10,351 bases of DNA, taken from positions 25,744 through 36,094 of the forward strand of contig DFHU01000015.1 of NCBI GenBank assembly GCA_002373045.1, read 5' to 3'. This stretch comes from Pseudoselenomonas ruminantium (GTDB lineage: Bacteria > Bacillota > Negativicutes > Selenomonadales > Selenomonadaceae). The position numbers were made by a program, and so were the translations under genes. Below, in pieces: positions 1 to 6,167 of the stretch. The first letter of the stretch is position 1; each line of letters opens with the position of its first letter. The notes under the pieces are model-generated. The model did not search any database and was not told the DNA's origin. It saw only the letters and a list, made by a program, of their open reading frames with translations.

Positions 1-66
1 GTTTCCATGCGGGATGATTTTAAGACGATTTATGGTAAGGATGTAACGCGCAACGATAAGAAATAA
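1..66 (+). CDS. C-terminal end of an unidentified protein (partial)
   Basis: Frame 1 is open from the first base to a TAA at 64-66 and gives 21 residues, VSMRDDFKTIYGKDVTRNDKK. The tail is charged and lysine-rich. The other two plus frames close earlier (TGA at 15-17 and TAA at 50-52). An intrinsic terminator begins five bases after the stop, which supports this frame being the 3' end of a real gene. Too little is present to identify the protein. Confidence 0.5.
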   Translation, partial: VSMRDDFKTIYGKDVTRNDKK

Positions 67-70
67 CAAA

Positions 71-112
71 ACGGGACTGCTGCACGATTCGGTGCAACAG
101 TCCCGTCTTTTT
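71..112 (+). terminator. Intrinsic terminator, probably bidirectional
   Basis: The arm ACGGGACTG pairs perfectly with CAGTCCCGT. After one C/A mismatch, TGCAC pairs with GTGCA around a 6-nt loop (GATTCG). A T-run (CTTTTT) follows on the plus strand. On the minus strand the hairpin is followed by GTTTTGTTATTT, so it can also end transcription of the convergent deacetylase gene, which stops at 127. It lies between two converging genes, as expected for a shared terminator. Confidence 0.85.
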
Positions 113-126
113 CGTATTCATGGATT

Positions 127-972
127 TTACGGTGTCGGAATGAATTTGGCGATGAAGGTATGGCCGCCGTCCAACAGATTTTTGTGGAAGCGGGCCAGGG
201 GGGCGAAGATGGGCGTGTAGCTTAGGCGCATCTTAAAACGCATGAGCGTGTGGTTGGTGCAGCCGAAGATGGGCACGCGGTCGAGCAGGTAGCGATTGTC
301 CTGCTTGTCGGCCAGTCCGTAGTTTACGGTGAAGGCGCCCTGGTAGCCGGCATCTTTGACCATGCGCTGCAGTTCTTCATCATAGGAGCCGCAGGGGTAG
401 GCGAGGAAGTTGATTTCCTTGCGCAGATGCCATTCCAAGGCTTTTTTGGAGCCATCTACCTGATTCCAGGTTTCTTCGGGGCTGGTGCTGTCCAGCTGCT
501 CATGGGAAAGGGTATGGCTTTCAAAGTTTATCAGGCCGCTTTCCTGCATTTCCTCTGCCTGTGTCCAGGTCAGGTAGTTGGGATAGGTGCCAACGTAGTC
601 GGAAATCAGGAAGATTGTACCCTTTAGATTGTATTTTTTCAGGATGGGATAAGCATTGCGGTAGTTATCGGCATAACCATCATCAAAAGTGATGATGACC
701 GGCTTGTCGGGAAGTTCCGTGCCGTTTTCCCAGGCATCAACCATATCTTCCGGCGTGATGGTATGATAGCCGTTGTCCGCCAGATACTTCATCTGTGCTT
801 CGAATTGGTCGGTGTGGACGGTGAGGGCGTTTTCATCCCGGTCGTTTATCTGATGGTAGTTTAGTACCGGTACAGCGTTTTTGGCACTGTACATGATGTA
901 GGTGCAAATTGCTGCGCCTGCAAGTATCACAGCCAGCACGATTAGCGCCAGCCGCTTTATCCATACATTCAT
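127..972 (-). CDS. Membrane-anchored polysaccharide deacetylase (NodB/CE4 family)
   Basis: Predicted 281-residue metal-dependent deacetylase of the carbohydrate esterase 4 family. These enzymes remove N- or O-acetyl groups from cell-wall or exopolysaccharide sugars outside the membrane. Residues 5-28 form one hydrophobic signal-anchor with no obvious cleavage site. The NodB domain follows: TFDDGY (D97, D98; catalytic base and metal aspartate), SHTLSH (H153, H157; metal histidines) and AYPCGSYD (191-198; motif 3). The start is chosen at the ATG at 972 because AAAGGA lies about 10 nt upstream; a GTG at 981 is almost in contact with that ribosome site. A sigma-A-type promoter sits at 1017-1045, so the gene is probably transcribed alone. 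The substrate (peptidoglycan, poly-GlcNAc or other) cannot be read from the sequence. Confidence 0.88.
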   Translation of the reverse strand: MNVWIKRLALIVLAVILAGAAICTYIMYSAKNAVPVLNYHQINDRDENALTVHTDQFEAQMKYLADNGYHTITPEDMVDAWENGTELPDKPVIITFDDGYADNYRNAYPILKKYNLKGTIFLISDYVGTYPNYLTWTQAEEMQESGLINFESHTLSHEQLDSTSPEETWNQVDGSKKALEWHLRKEINFLAYPCGSYDEELQRMVKDAGYQGAFTVNYGLADKQDNRYLLDRVPIFGCTNHTLMRFKMRLSYTPIFAPLARFHKNLLDGGHTFIAKFIPTP

Positions 973-1016
973 AATGGACACATCCTTTGATTTTCTATGC
1001 TTGCCGCATATCGACT

Positions 1017-1045
1017 ACTATATAACAATGATAAGTTCTTGTCAA
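1017..1045 (-). promoter_or_regulatory. Sigma-A-type promoter for the deacetylase gene
   Basis: On the minus strand a perfect -35 TTGACA (1045-1040) is followed by a 17-bp spacer and TATAGT (1022-1017) as the -10. Transcription would start near 1010, giving a leader of about 38 nt before the ATG at 972. It starts just beyond the hairpin that ends the upstream nlpC-type gene. Confidence 0.75.
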
Positions 1046-1052
1046 TATAAAC

Positions 1053-1072
1053 GCCCTCCCGTGCGGGAGGGC
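1053..1072 (-). terminator. GC-rich terminator-like hairpin after the NlpC/P60 gene
   Basis: GCCCTCCC pairs perfectly with GGGAGGGC around a GTGC loop. It lies 19 bp beyond the stop of the minus-strand endopeptidase gene. On that strand the tail is GTTTATATTG, only moderately T-rich, so termination may be incomplete. The -35 of the next promoter begins eight bases further on. Confidence 0.6.
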
Positions 1073-1091
1073 GGAAGTTTTTCGTGCTATA

Positions 1092-1775
1092 TTAATTGAG
1101 TACCCGGCAGGCTCCGGCGTAATGGGCTACGCGGTAGTCGCGGGACAGGGAATCGTAGGCGATACCGTGTGAACTGGAGGCGTGAATCATCTGTCCATTG
1201 CCTACATAAATGCCGACATGAGAGATGTTCACATAATCACCGGCAAAGAAAACCAAATCGCCGGGCATGAGCTCGGATTTGCTTACCGGGCGGCCGGCAG
1301 TAGCCTGAATGTCAGCCGTGCGGGGCAGGTGAATGCCCTTCTGGGCAAAGACGTACTGGACAAAGCCAGAGCAGTCAAAACCGTTAGGCGAAGAACCGCC
1401 CCAAACGTAGGGGACGCCCAAAAACTGCTGCGCCAGGTCAATAATGCCGTTAGCACCGGCAAAGTAGGATTGATGGTTGGTGATAACAGGCATCGCACGG
1501 TGGAAAAGTGCCTGATAGGAATTGCTGCCGATTTTGCCATCGACATCCAGATGATTGTCTTTTTGGAATTCCGCTACAGCAGCTTCGGTTGCCGGACCAT
1601 AATCACCGTCCACGACTACATCATAGCCGCGGCTGGCCAAAGCCTGCTGGATTTCGATAATGTCGCTTCCGGTATCCCCAAGATGGAAGCTGGCTGCCTC
1701 TGTAATGTTTGCGCTTGCAGTGCCTAGAAAAAGTACCGCTGCAGCCAACAGACTGCATGGTTTAGATAGTCGCAA
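1092..1775 (-). CDS. Secreted NlpC/P60 peptidoglycan endopeptidase with PG-binding domain
   Basis: Predicted 227-residue cell-wall hydrolase that cleaves peptide stems of peptidoglycan outside the membrane. Domains in order are a signal peptide (about 1-28, basic start then hydrophobic LLAAAVLFLG), a PG_binding_1 helical domain (about 31-92, with GDTGSDIIEIQQAL and VDGDYGPATEAAV), and NlpC/P60 (about 108-227). The catalytic Cys is C135 in DCSGFV, the His is H186 in SHVGIYVG and the third polar residue is H198 in MIHASS. The start is TTG at 1775: AGGGGG (1790-1785) is 9 nt upstream and the signal peptide begins there. An ATG at 1856 in the same frame lies upstream of the promoter -35 and is therefore excluded. 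Family members act in cell separation, wall turnover or spore-related roles; which applies here is not visible. Confidence 0.9.
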   Translation of the reverse strand: MRLSKPCSLLAAAVLFLGTASANITEAASFHLGDTGSDIIEIQQALASRGYDVVVDGDYGPATEAAVAEFQKDNHLDVDGKIGSNSYQALFHRAMPVITNHQSYFAGANGIIDLAQQFLGVPYVWGGSSPNGFDCSGFVQYVFAQKGIHLPRTADIQATAGRPVSKSELMPGDLVFFAGDYVNISHVGIYVGNGQMIHASSSHGIAYDSLSRDYRVAHYAGACRVLN

Positions 1776-1817
1776 AGTAAAAAACCCCCTCAACAACTTT
1801 AAAACACAACTGGGGCT

Positions 1818-1847
1818 AGTATAACATATTAGCAGCTGACAGGTCAA
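1818..1847 (-). promoter_or_regulatory. Promoter for the NlpC/P60 gene
   Basis: On the minus strand TTGACC (1847-1842) and TATACT (1823-1818) are separated by 18 bp. Transcription would start near 1811, about 36 nt before the TTG start at 1775. Its position rules out the longer open frame beginning at 1856. Confidence 0.65.
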
Positions 1848-1869
1848 ATTGGTCATAAAAAAATATCTG

Positions 1870-1898
1870 TAGCAAAATATGTATAATGGCGTTATAAT
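1870..1898 (+). promoter_or_regulatory. Possible promoter for the map-helicase operon
   Basis: Two perfect TATAAT boxes occur on the plus strand at 1882-1887 and 1893-1898, in a very A/T-rich divergent intergenic region. For the second, the best -35 at 17 bp is TAGCAA (1870-1875), a poor match to TTGACA. The position upstream of map is right, but the -35 is weak, so the exact start is uncertain. Confidence 0.4.
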
Positions 1899-1974
1899 AT
1901 GATATTGTGTATTTTATGACTAGGATCGTATTGTGAATAGAATGGTAAAAGAATTAAAGGAGATTGTGCATTTT

Positions 1975-2847
1975 ATGCAGAGAAATGAACTTTGCTGGTG
2001 TGGCAGCGGCAAGAAGTACAAGAAATGCCATGCGGATTTTGATGAACGCATCAAGGAAATCAAGTTTGATGTGTTTAAGGGACAGGTGCGCCCACCGAAG
2101 AAAATCATCAACAATAAGGAAGATATTGCCCGCATCAAGGCGGCAGGCGTGATTAATGATGGTGCTCTTGATGTGGCAGCCTCCCTGATAAAGCCCGGTG
2201 TGGATACGGCCACGGTGGATAAAGCCGTGCAGGATTACATTGAATCGCATGGCGGCTATCCGTCCTGCCTGCACTATGAGGGCTTCCCCAAGAGCTGCTG
2301 CATTTCCATCAATGACGTGGTTTGTCATGGTATTCCCTCGAAAAAGACCATTCTCAAAGAGGGCGATATTGTCAACGTGGATATCACTACCACTCTGGAT
2401 GGTTACTACGCCGACGCTTCCCGCATGTTTATGGTCGGGGAAGTTTCACCGGAGGCAGAGCGTTTGGTCAGGGTAACCAAAGAGTGTATGGAAAGAGGTA
2501 TTGCTGCGGCTCGTCCCTGGCATTTCCTAGGCGATATCAGTGCAGCCTGCGGTGACTATGCCCATGCCAACGGCTATTCGGTGGTTACGGACTTGGGCGG
2601 TCATGGTGTAGGCAAGGATTTCCATCTCGAACCCTTTGTGGCGCATGAGGGAAATGCCGGGACAGGAATGCTTTTGGTACCGGGTATGGTGCTGACGGTT
2701 GAACCGATGATCAATCAGGGCAAAAAAGATGTGTACGTGGATTCCAAGGACAACTGGACGGTGCGCACGAAGGATAAGAAACTGTCGGCTCAGTGGGAAA
2801 AGACGATTTTGATTACGGAAACAGGTGCGGAGGTACTTTCGTCGTAA
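1975..2847 (+). CDS. map: Type I methionine aminopeptidase with N-terminal SEC-C zinc motif
   Basis: Predicted 290-residue cytosolic enzyme that removes the initiator methionine from nascent proteins. The N-terminus carries a SEC-C-type motif, CWCGSGKKYKKCH (C7, C9, C18, H19). A pita-bread peptidase domain (about 45-290) follows, with the five metal ligands of the E. coli enzyme at matching spacing: D136, D147, H210, E243 and E275. H118 (CHGIP) and H217 (FHLEP) match the substrate-site histidines. The ATG at 1975 is chosen because AAAGGAG (1956-1962) lies 12 nt upstream and because the SEC-C motif then starts at residue 7. An upstream GTG (1933) is in frame but has a weaker site. The stop overlaps the helicase start (TAATG), so the two genes are probably translationally coupled. 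Confidence 0.93.
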   Translation: MQRNELCWCGSGKKYKKCHADFDERIKEIKFDVFKGQVRPPKKIINNKEDIARIKAAGVINDGALDVAASLIKPGVDTATVDKAVQDYIESHGGYPSCLHYEGFPKSCCISINDVVCHGIPSKKTILKEGDIVNVDITTTLDGYYADASRMFMVGEVSPEAERLVRVTKECMERGIAAARPWHFLGDISAACGDYAHANGYSVVTDLGGHGVGKDFHLEPFVAHEGNAGTGMLLVPGMVLTVEPMINQGKKDVYVDSKDNWTVRTKDKKLSAQWEKTILITETGAEVLSS

Positions 2848-4160
2848 TGACTATGTTTAAGGAATTGGGAATCTCCCAAAATATTTGTGAGACACTTGCC
2901 AAACGCGGCATTCGCGAGGCTACGCCGGTGCAGGAGAAGGCGATTCCCCTTGCGCGGGCGGGACGGGATATCATCGTGCAGGCACAGACCGGCACAGGCA
3001 AGACATTGGCCTTTTTATTGCCGATTTTAGAAAAAATCAAGCCGCAGGCCGAAGTGGCACAGGCACTGGTCGTAACACCAACCCGCGAGCTGGCCATTCA
3101 GGTGGCCAAGGTCGCTGCTGTGGTGGGCGAAGCTGCGGGCATTTCTTCTCTCGTCATCTATGGCGGGCAGGATATTGAACGGCAGAAGCAGAAACTGCGT
3201 CGTAAGCCCCAACTCATCATCGGCACGCCAGGACGTCTTTTGGACCATCTGCGCCGTCAGACCATCAATCTGAGCCGCGTGAACAAGGTGGTTCTCGATG
3301 AAGCCGATGAAATGATGAAATTGGGCTTTATCGAAGATGTGGAAGTGCTCTTAAAGGCATCGGCCAGCGACCGCCAGTTTATGCTCTTTTCGGCGACCAT
3401 GCCGGCAAGAGTGAAGGCTCTGGCCGCGCAGTATATGAAAACACCGGAAAATATTCAGATTAAGAGTGAACATATCACGCTCGATGCTATTGAGCAGGTA
3501 ATCCTCGACACGACCGAAGAAAACAAGATTGACCGCCTGTGCGAATGCATCAACAGCGACAATCCGTACTTGGCGATGGTATTTTGCCATACCAAACAGC
3601 GCGCCCATATGGTCACGATGGCACTTGCCGCCCGTGGCTATCTGGTGGATGAGCTGCATGGCGATTTGTCGCAGGTACAGCGTGCATTGGTCTTAAAGCG
3701 GTTCCGCAAGGCCGAACTGCAGATACTCTGCGCCACGGATATTGCGGCGCGCGGCCTCGATATCGAAGGCGTAACCCATGTATTTAACTACGATATTCCC
3801 CATGATACGGAAAGCTATATCCATCGCATTGGCCGTACGGGCAGAGCAGGACAGGACGGCAAGGCCGTGACCTTTGTCAACGCCCGTCAGTATGATTTGC
3901 TGCGCCGCATTGAAGCCGGCATCAAGAGCCGGATTCGCAAGGAACATTCCGAGCGCCATCATAAGCGTCTGGAGAAGCAGGCCAAAATCATGGATGAAAT
4001 CAAGAAGGAACGGCAGGAGAAAAAGGCCAAGGCAAAACCGCTCTCGAAGTATGCCAACCGCAAAGGTGCGGCACACAAGGGGCGCAATGACCGCAGCCGC
4101 CGGGCAAAAGTCCGGAATAAATCCAATGCCACTAAGCGTTCGCATATGGGCAAGCATTAA
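2847..4160 (+). CDS. DEAD-box ATP-dependent RNA helicase (CshA/RhlE-like)
   Basis: Predicted 437-residue RNA helicase that unwinds short RNA duplexes in ribosome assembly or mRNA decay. All family motifs are present: Q motif (F4, TPVQ 26-29), Walker A AQTGTGKT (46-53), PTRELA (78-83), GG (106-107), TPGR (127-130), DEAD (151-154), SAT (182-184), the motif IV region MVFCHTK (244-250), ATDIAARGLD (296-305) and HRIGRTGRAG (326-335). The tail after about 360 is strongly basic and lysine/arginine-rich, with no recognisable RNA-recognition domain. The ATG at 2847 overlaps the map stop, and CGGAGGT lies 12 nt upstream inside map; a second ATG at 2853 is further from it. The exact paralogue (CshA, CshB, RhlE) cannot be decided here. 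Confidence 0.93.
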   Translation: MTMFKELGISQNICETLAKRGIREATPVQEKAIPLARAGRDIIVQAQTGTGKTLAFLLPILEKIKPQAEVAQALVVTPTRELAIQVAKVAAVVGEAAGISSLVIYGGQDIERQKQKLRRKPQLIIGTPGRLLDHLRRQTINLSRVNKVVLDEADEMMKLGFIEDVEVLLKASASDRQFMLFSATMPARVKALAAQYMKTPENIQIKSEHITLDAIEQVILDTTEENKIDRLCECINSDNPYLAMVFCHTKQRAHMVTMALAARGYLVDELHGDLSQVQRALVLKRFRKAELQILCATDIAARGLDIEGVTHVFNYDIPHDTESYIHRIGRTGRAGQDGKAVTFVNARQYDLLRRIEAGIKSRIRKEHSERHHKRLEKQAKIMDEIKKERQEKKAKAKPLSKYANRKGAAHKGRNDRSRRAKVRNKSNATKRSHMGKH

Positions 4161-4191
4161 AGCCTGAAAAATTCTAAATTGTAGCAGGAAT

Positions 4192-4240
4192 TCCCCCTTT
4201 TTAGTCGAATTGGTATCAATGTAGACTAAACAAAGGGGGA
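4192..4240 (+). promoter_or_regulatory. Hairpin burying the pfp ribosome-binding site
   Basis: CCCCCTTTTTTAGTC-like sequence at 4193-4206 (CCCCC, TTT, TTAGTC) pairs with GACTAA and AAAGGGGG at 4224-4239, with a small asymmetric bulge. The loop contains a further ATTG/CAAT mini-stem (4209-4220). The right arm is the only Shine-Dalgarno sequence of pfp (AAAGGGGGA), 7 nt before the ATG at 4248. The tail ATTTTCTC is weakly T-rich, so the hairpin could terminate the upstream operon, control pfp translation, or both. No convincing pfp promoter is visible in 4161-4247. Confidence 0.6.
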
Positions 4241-4247
4241 TTTTCTC

Positions 4248-5522
4248 ATGATTGGTATCAAAAATGTAATTGCTGTGGTTTGTGGTGGGGGACCGGCTCC
4301 CGGCATTAACAGCGTTATCTCCGGTGTCGTCAATGAAGCAACCCGTCAGGGCTGGGATGTATTGGGCATGTATGATGGTTTTTCGCGCCTGGCTCGTGGC
4401 GAGAAGAATTATGTCCGTCTGGAGCCGAAGAACATCAGCCGCATTCATCTGACTGGCGGCTGCATTCTCAAGATGTCCCGCTTCAATCCGACCAAGAAGG
4501 AATCGGATTTGCGCACGGTTGTGGAAACGCTGACGGAACTGGGCGTTACGCATCTGGTGACCATCGGCGGTGATGATACGGCGTATAGCTCTGCTGCTGT
4601 TTCCGATTATGCCCGCAAGATGGGCCGCACCATCAATGTGGTACATGTTCCGAAGACCATCGATAATGACCTGCCGCTGCCGGAGGGGATTCCGACATTC
4701 GGCTTTGAAACGGCTCGCGCTTTTGGTACGCAGGAAGTCGAAAACCTGATGGAAGATGCCCGCACGACGAATAACCGTTGGTACTTCACGATTGCCATGG
4801 GCCGTACGGCAGGTCACTTGGCACTGGGCATGGGCAGAAGTGCCGGCGCAGCGCTGACCATTATCCCCGAGGAATTCCCCGAAGATAAGATTCCGCTCCA
4901 GCAGGTCGTGGATATCATCACGGGTGCAATCGTAAAACGTTATCTGACCGGCAAGAACTACGGCGTAGCTGTTATCGCCGAAGGCGTTATCGAAAAGATT
5001 GCTCCGGAAGACTTCAAGAAACTCGGCACGGTGGTAACGGACGAACATGGCCATATCCGCTACAGCGAACTGGACTTTGGTGAAATCCTCAAACAGGCTG
5101 TGCTGGCTGAAGTGAAGAAACTGGGCATCAAAGTCAGCATCATTGATAAAGAAATCGGTTATGAACTCCGCTGCACGGCGCCGATTGCTTACGATATCGA
5201 CTATGCCCGTCAGCTCGGTTACTCTGCTGTACAGTTCCTGATGTCCGGCGATAGCGGTGCGTTGATTTCCATTCAGGACAACAAGGCTGTGCCCATGCGC
5301 TTTGAAGATATCAAAGACCCGGCTACCGGCAAGACGATGGTGCGCAAGGTGAATATCAACTCCGTACATTATCAGATTGCCCGCGGCCTCATGATGCGCC
5401 TCGAAAAAGGCGATTTGGATGACCCGGGACTGGCCAATGCTTATCGCATGGAGCCGGCTGAGTTCAAAGAGAGATACAGCTATCTGTTTCCGGAGGAAGC
5501 GCCGGTGAATGAAGAAGCATAA
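4248..5522 (+). CDS. pfp: Pyrophosphate-dependent 6-phosphofructokinase
   Basis: Predicted 424-residue cytosolic enzyme that interconverts fructose 6-phosphate and fructose 1,6-bisphosphate, using pyrophosphate as phosphoryl donor. Because the reaction is reversible it can serve glycolysis and gluconeogenesis. The phosphate-binding loop is GGGPAPGIN (13-21). GGDDT (107-111) has Asp where ATP-dependent enzymes usually have Gly, and PKTIDND (135-141) has Lys where they usually have Gly; both are marks of pyrophosphate specificity. IAMGRTAGH (182-190) is the sugar-phosphate MGR motif. Length fits the bacterial PFP group of just over 400 residues. The start ATG has AAAGGGGG 7-8 nt upstream, located inside a hairpin. 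Codon use is similar to the neighbouring genes. Donor specificity is inferred from motifs only. Confidence 0.9.
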   Translation: MIGIKNVIAVVCGGGPAPGINSVISGVVNEATRQGWDVLGMYDGFSRLARGEKNYVRLEPKNISRIHLTGGCILKMSRFNPTKKESDLRTVVETLTELGVTHLVTIGGDDTAYSSAAVSDYARKMGRTINVVHVPKTIDNDLPLPEGIPTFGFETARAFGTQEVENLMEDARTTNNRWYFTIAMGRTAGHLALGMGRSAGAALTIIPEEFPEDKIPLQQVVDIITGAIVKRYLTGKNYGVAVIAEGVIEKIAPEDFKKLGTVVTDEHGHIRYSELDFGEILKQAVLAEVKKLGIKVSIIDKEIGYELRCTAPIAYDIDYARQLGYSAVQFLMSGDSGALISIQDNKAVPMRFEDIKDPATGKTMVRKVNINSVHYQIARGLMMRLEKGDLDDPGLANAYRMEPAEFKERYSYLFPEEAPVNEEA

Positions 5523-5559
5523 AGCCACCGAGTTTTTGTTGACATCTATATGTTAAGAC

Positions 5560-5639
5560 GCGCGGTGACTGGCAATACCTTTCCTTCGCCATAGACAGGC
5601 TTGTCAAAAGCTGCGGAAAGGCATCACCAGTCATCGCGC
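5560..5639 (+). repeat. Hairpin repeat R1
   Basis: The outer arms GCGCGGTGACTGG (5560-5572) and CCAGTCATCGCGC (5627-5639) pair over 13 positions with one G-T. The inner stem is CCTTTCC/GGAAAGG (5578-5584/5615-5621). The central near-palindrome is GACAGGCTTGTC (5594-5605). It begins 37 bp after the pfp stop, with no T-run behind it, so it is not a classical terminator. Confidence 0.8.
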
Positions 5640-5679
5640 TTAATGCGTAGTCGGTTATGCAACATCGTGGTGTAAAGAC

Positions 5680-5761
5680 GCCCGTGGGGCCGGTCATATT
5701 TTTCCTTCGCCATAGACAAGCTTGTCAAAAGCTGCGGAAAAACACGACCAGTCCCACGGGC
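5680..5761 (+). repeat. Hairpin repeat R2
   Basis: The arms at 5680-5695 and 5746-5761 are 16 bp with two transition-type mismatches (one G-T, one C-A on the plus strand). The inner stem is TTTTTCC/GGAAAAA (5699-5705/5736-5742). The centre is the perfect palindrome GACAAGCTTGTC (5715-5726). Compared with R1, the inner stem has two C-G pairs replaced by T-A pairs on both sides. Confidence 0.8.
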
Positions 5762-5801
5762 TTACTGCGTTGATAGGCGTATTACAGCGTGGAGCAAAGG
5801 C

Positions 5802-5883
5802 GCCTGTGGGAACTGGTAATATTTTCCTTCGCCATAGACAGGCTTGTCAAAAGCTGCGGAAAACATCACCAGTCCCCACAGGC
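5802..5883 (+). repeat. Hairpin repeat R3
   Basis: The arms GCCTGTGGGAACTGGT (5802-5817) and ACCAGTCCCCACAGGC (5868-5883) pair at 15 of 16 positions. The inner stem is TTTTCC/GGAAAA (5822-5827/5858-5863) and the core is GACAGGCTTGTC (5837-5848). At arm position 4 it has T-A where R2 has C-G, a compensated change. Confidence 0.8.
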
Positions 5884-5923
5884 TTATTGCGTTGATATGC
5901 GTATTACATCTTGGTGTAAAGGC

Positions 5924-6004
5924 GCCGTAGGGACAGATAATATTTTTCCTTTGCTTAGACAAGCTTGTCAAACGCGTCGGAAAAACATCATCTGCCCCTA
6001 CGGC
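5924..6004 (+). repeat. Hairpin repeat R4
   Basis: The arms GCCGTAGGGACAGAT (5924-5938) and ATCTGCCCCTACGGC (5990-6004) pair at 14 of 15 positions. The inner stem is TTTTTCC/GGAAAAA (5943-5949/5979-5985) and the core palindrome is GACAAGCTTGTC (5958-5969). The sequence flanking the core (TTAGAC..., CAAACGC) resembles R5 more than R1-R3. Confidence 0.8.
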
Positions 6005-6060
6005 TTCGTTCGTACAAAGTGCTGCGTTACATCGTAGTGCTAAGTTCAGGCGGGCAGTGA

Positions 6061-6143
6061 GGAGGGAGGGGGCGGGGATGGCTTTCGGCAGCGTTTGGCA
6101 AGCCTGTCTAAGCAGCCGAAAGTTATCCCCGCCCCCTCCCTCC
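6061..6143 (-). repeat. Hairpin repeat R5, inverted, with unrelated GC-rich arms
   Basis: The arms GGAGGGAGGGGGCGGGGAT (6061-6079) and its exact complement (6125-6143) form a perfect 19-bp stem. The inner stem is CTTTCGGC/GCCGAAAG (6082-6089/6115-6122). Read on the minus strand, the centre gives TTAGACAGGCTTGCCAAACG, clearly the same core as R4. The arms share nothing with R1-R4 except complementarity, and the 83-bp overall size is kept. Confidence 0.8.
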
Positions 6144-6167
6144 GTCTTGTGTCTAGAACTTTTCTCG

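Larger units (their letters stand above)
5560..6143. repeat. Array of five large hairpin repeats (R1-R5) with conserved linkers
   Basis: This covers most of the gene-free stretch 5523-6196. Five 80-83 bp imperfect palindromes start at 5560, 5680, 5802, 5924 and 6061. R1-R4 are direct tandem copies separated by about 40-nt linkers; R5 is inverted. All share a core of the form TAGACARGCTTGTCAAA flanked by an inner stem (TTTTCC/GGAAAA or variants). The outer arms of 13-19 bp differ between copies but stay complementary. No protein frame across the region has a ribosome site or recognisable motif. Arm variation with preserved pairing points to selection on, or a copying process that preserves, the folded form. 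The function is unknown. Confidence 0.85.

Noticed and set aside
3693..5528. 611-codon open frame on the minus strand opposite the helicase and pfp genes
   Set aside because: It is antisense to two well-supported genes with full motif sets, shows no recognisable domain, and reflects the codon pattern of the opposite strand.
5539..5567. TTGACA at 5539-5544 as a promoter for the repeat array
   Set aside because: No acceptable -10 box lies 16-18 bp downstream (GCGGTG at 17 bp).
5560..6004. R1-R4 as ordinary intrinsic terminators
   Set aside because: No T-run follows the stems, and the stem-loops are about three times the usual size with a conserved internal core.
6061..6079. G-quadruplex in the G-rich arm of R5
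   Set aside because: Only three runs of three or more G's are present, and the arm has a perfect complement 46 bp away, so duplex pairing is the simpler explanation.
5560..6143. CRISPR array
   Set aside because: Units are about 121 bp with 80-bp palindromes and related, not unique, linkers; repeat and spacer lengths do not fit CRISPR and no cas genes are present.
5560..6143. Integron attC sites
   Set aside because: Variable arms with paired ends recall attC, but the expected RYYYAAC and GTTRRRY core boxes are not at the element ends and there are no cassette genes or integrase.
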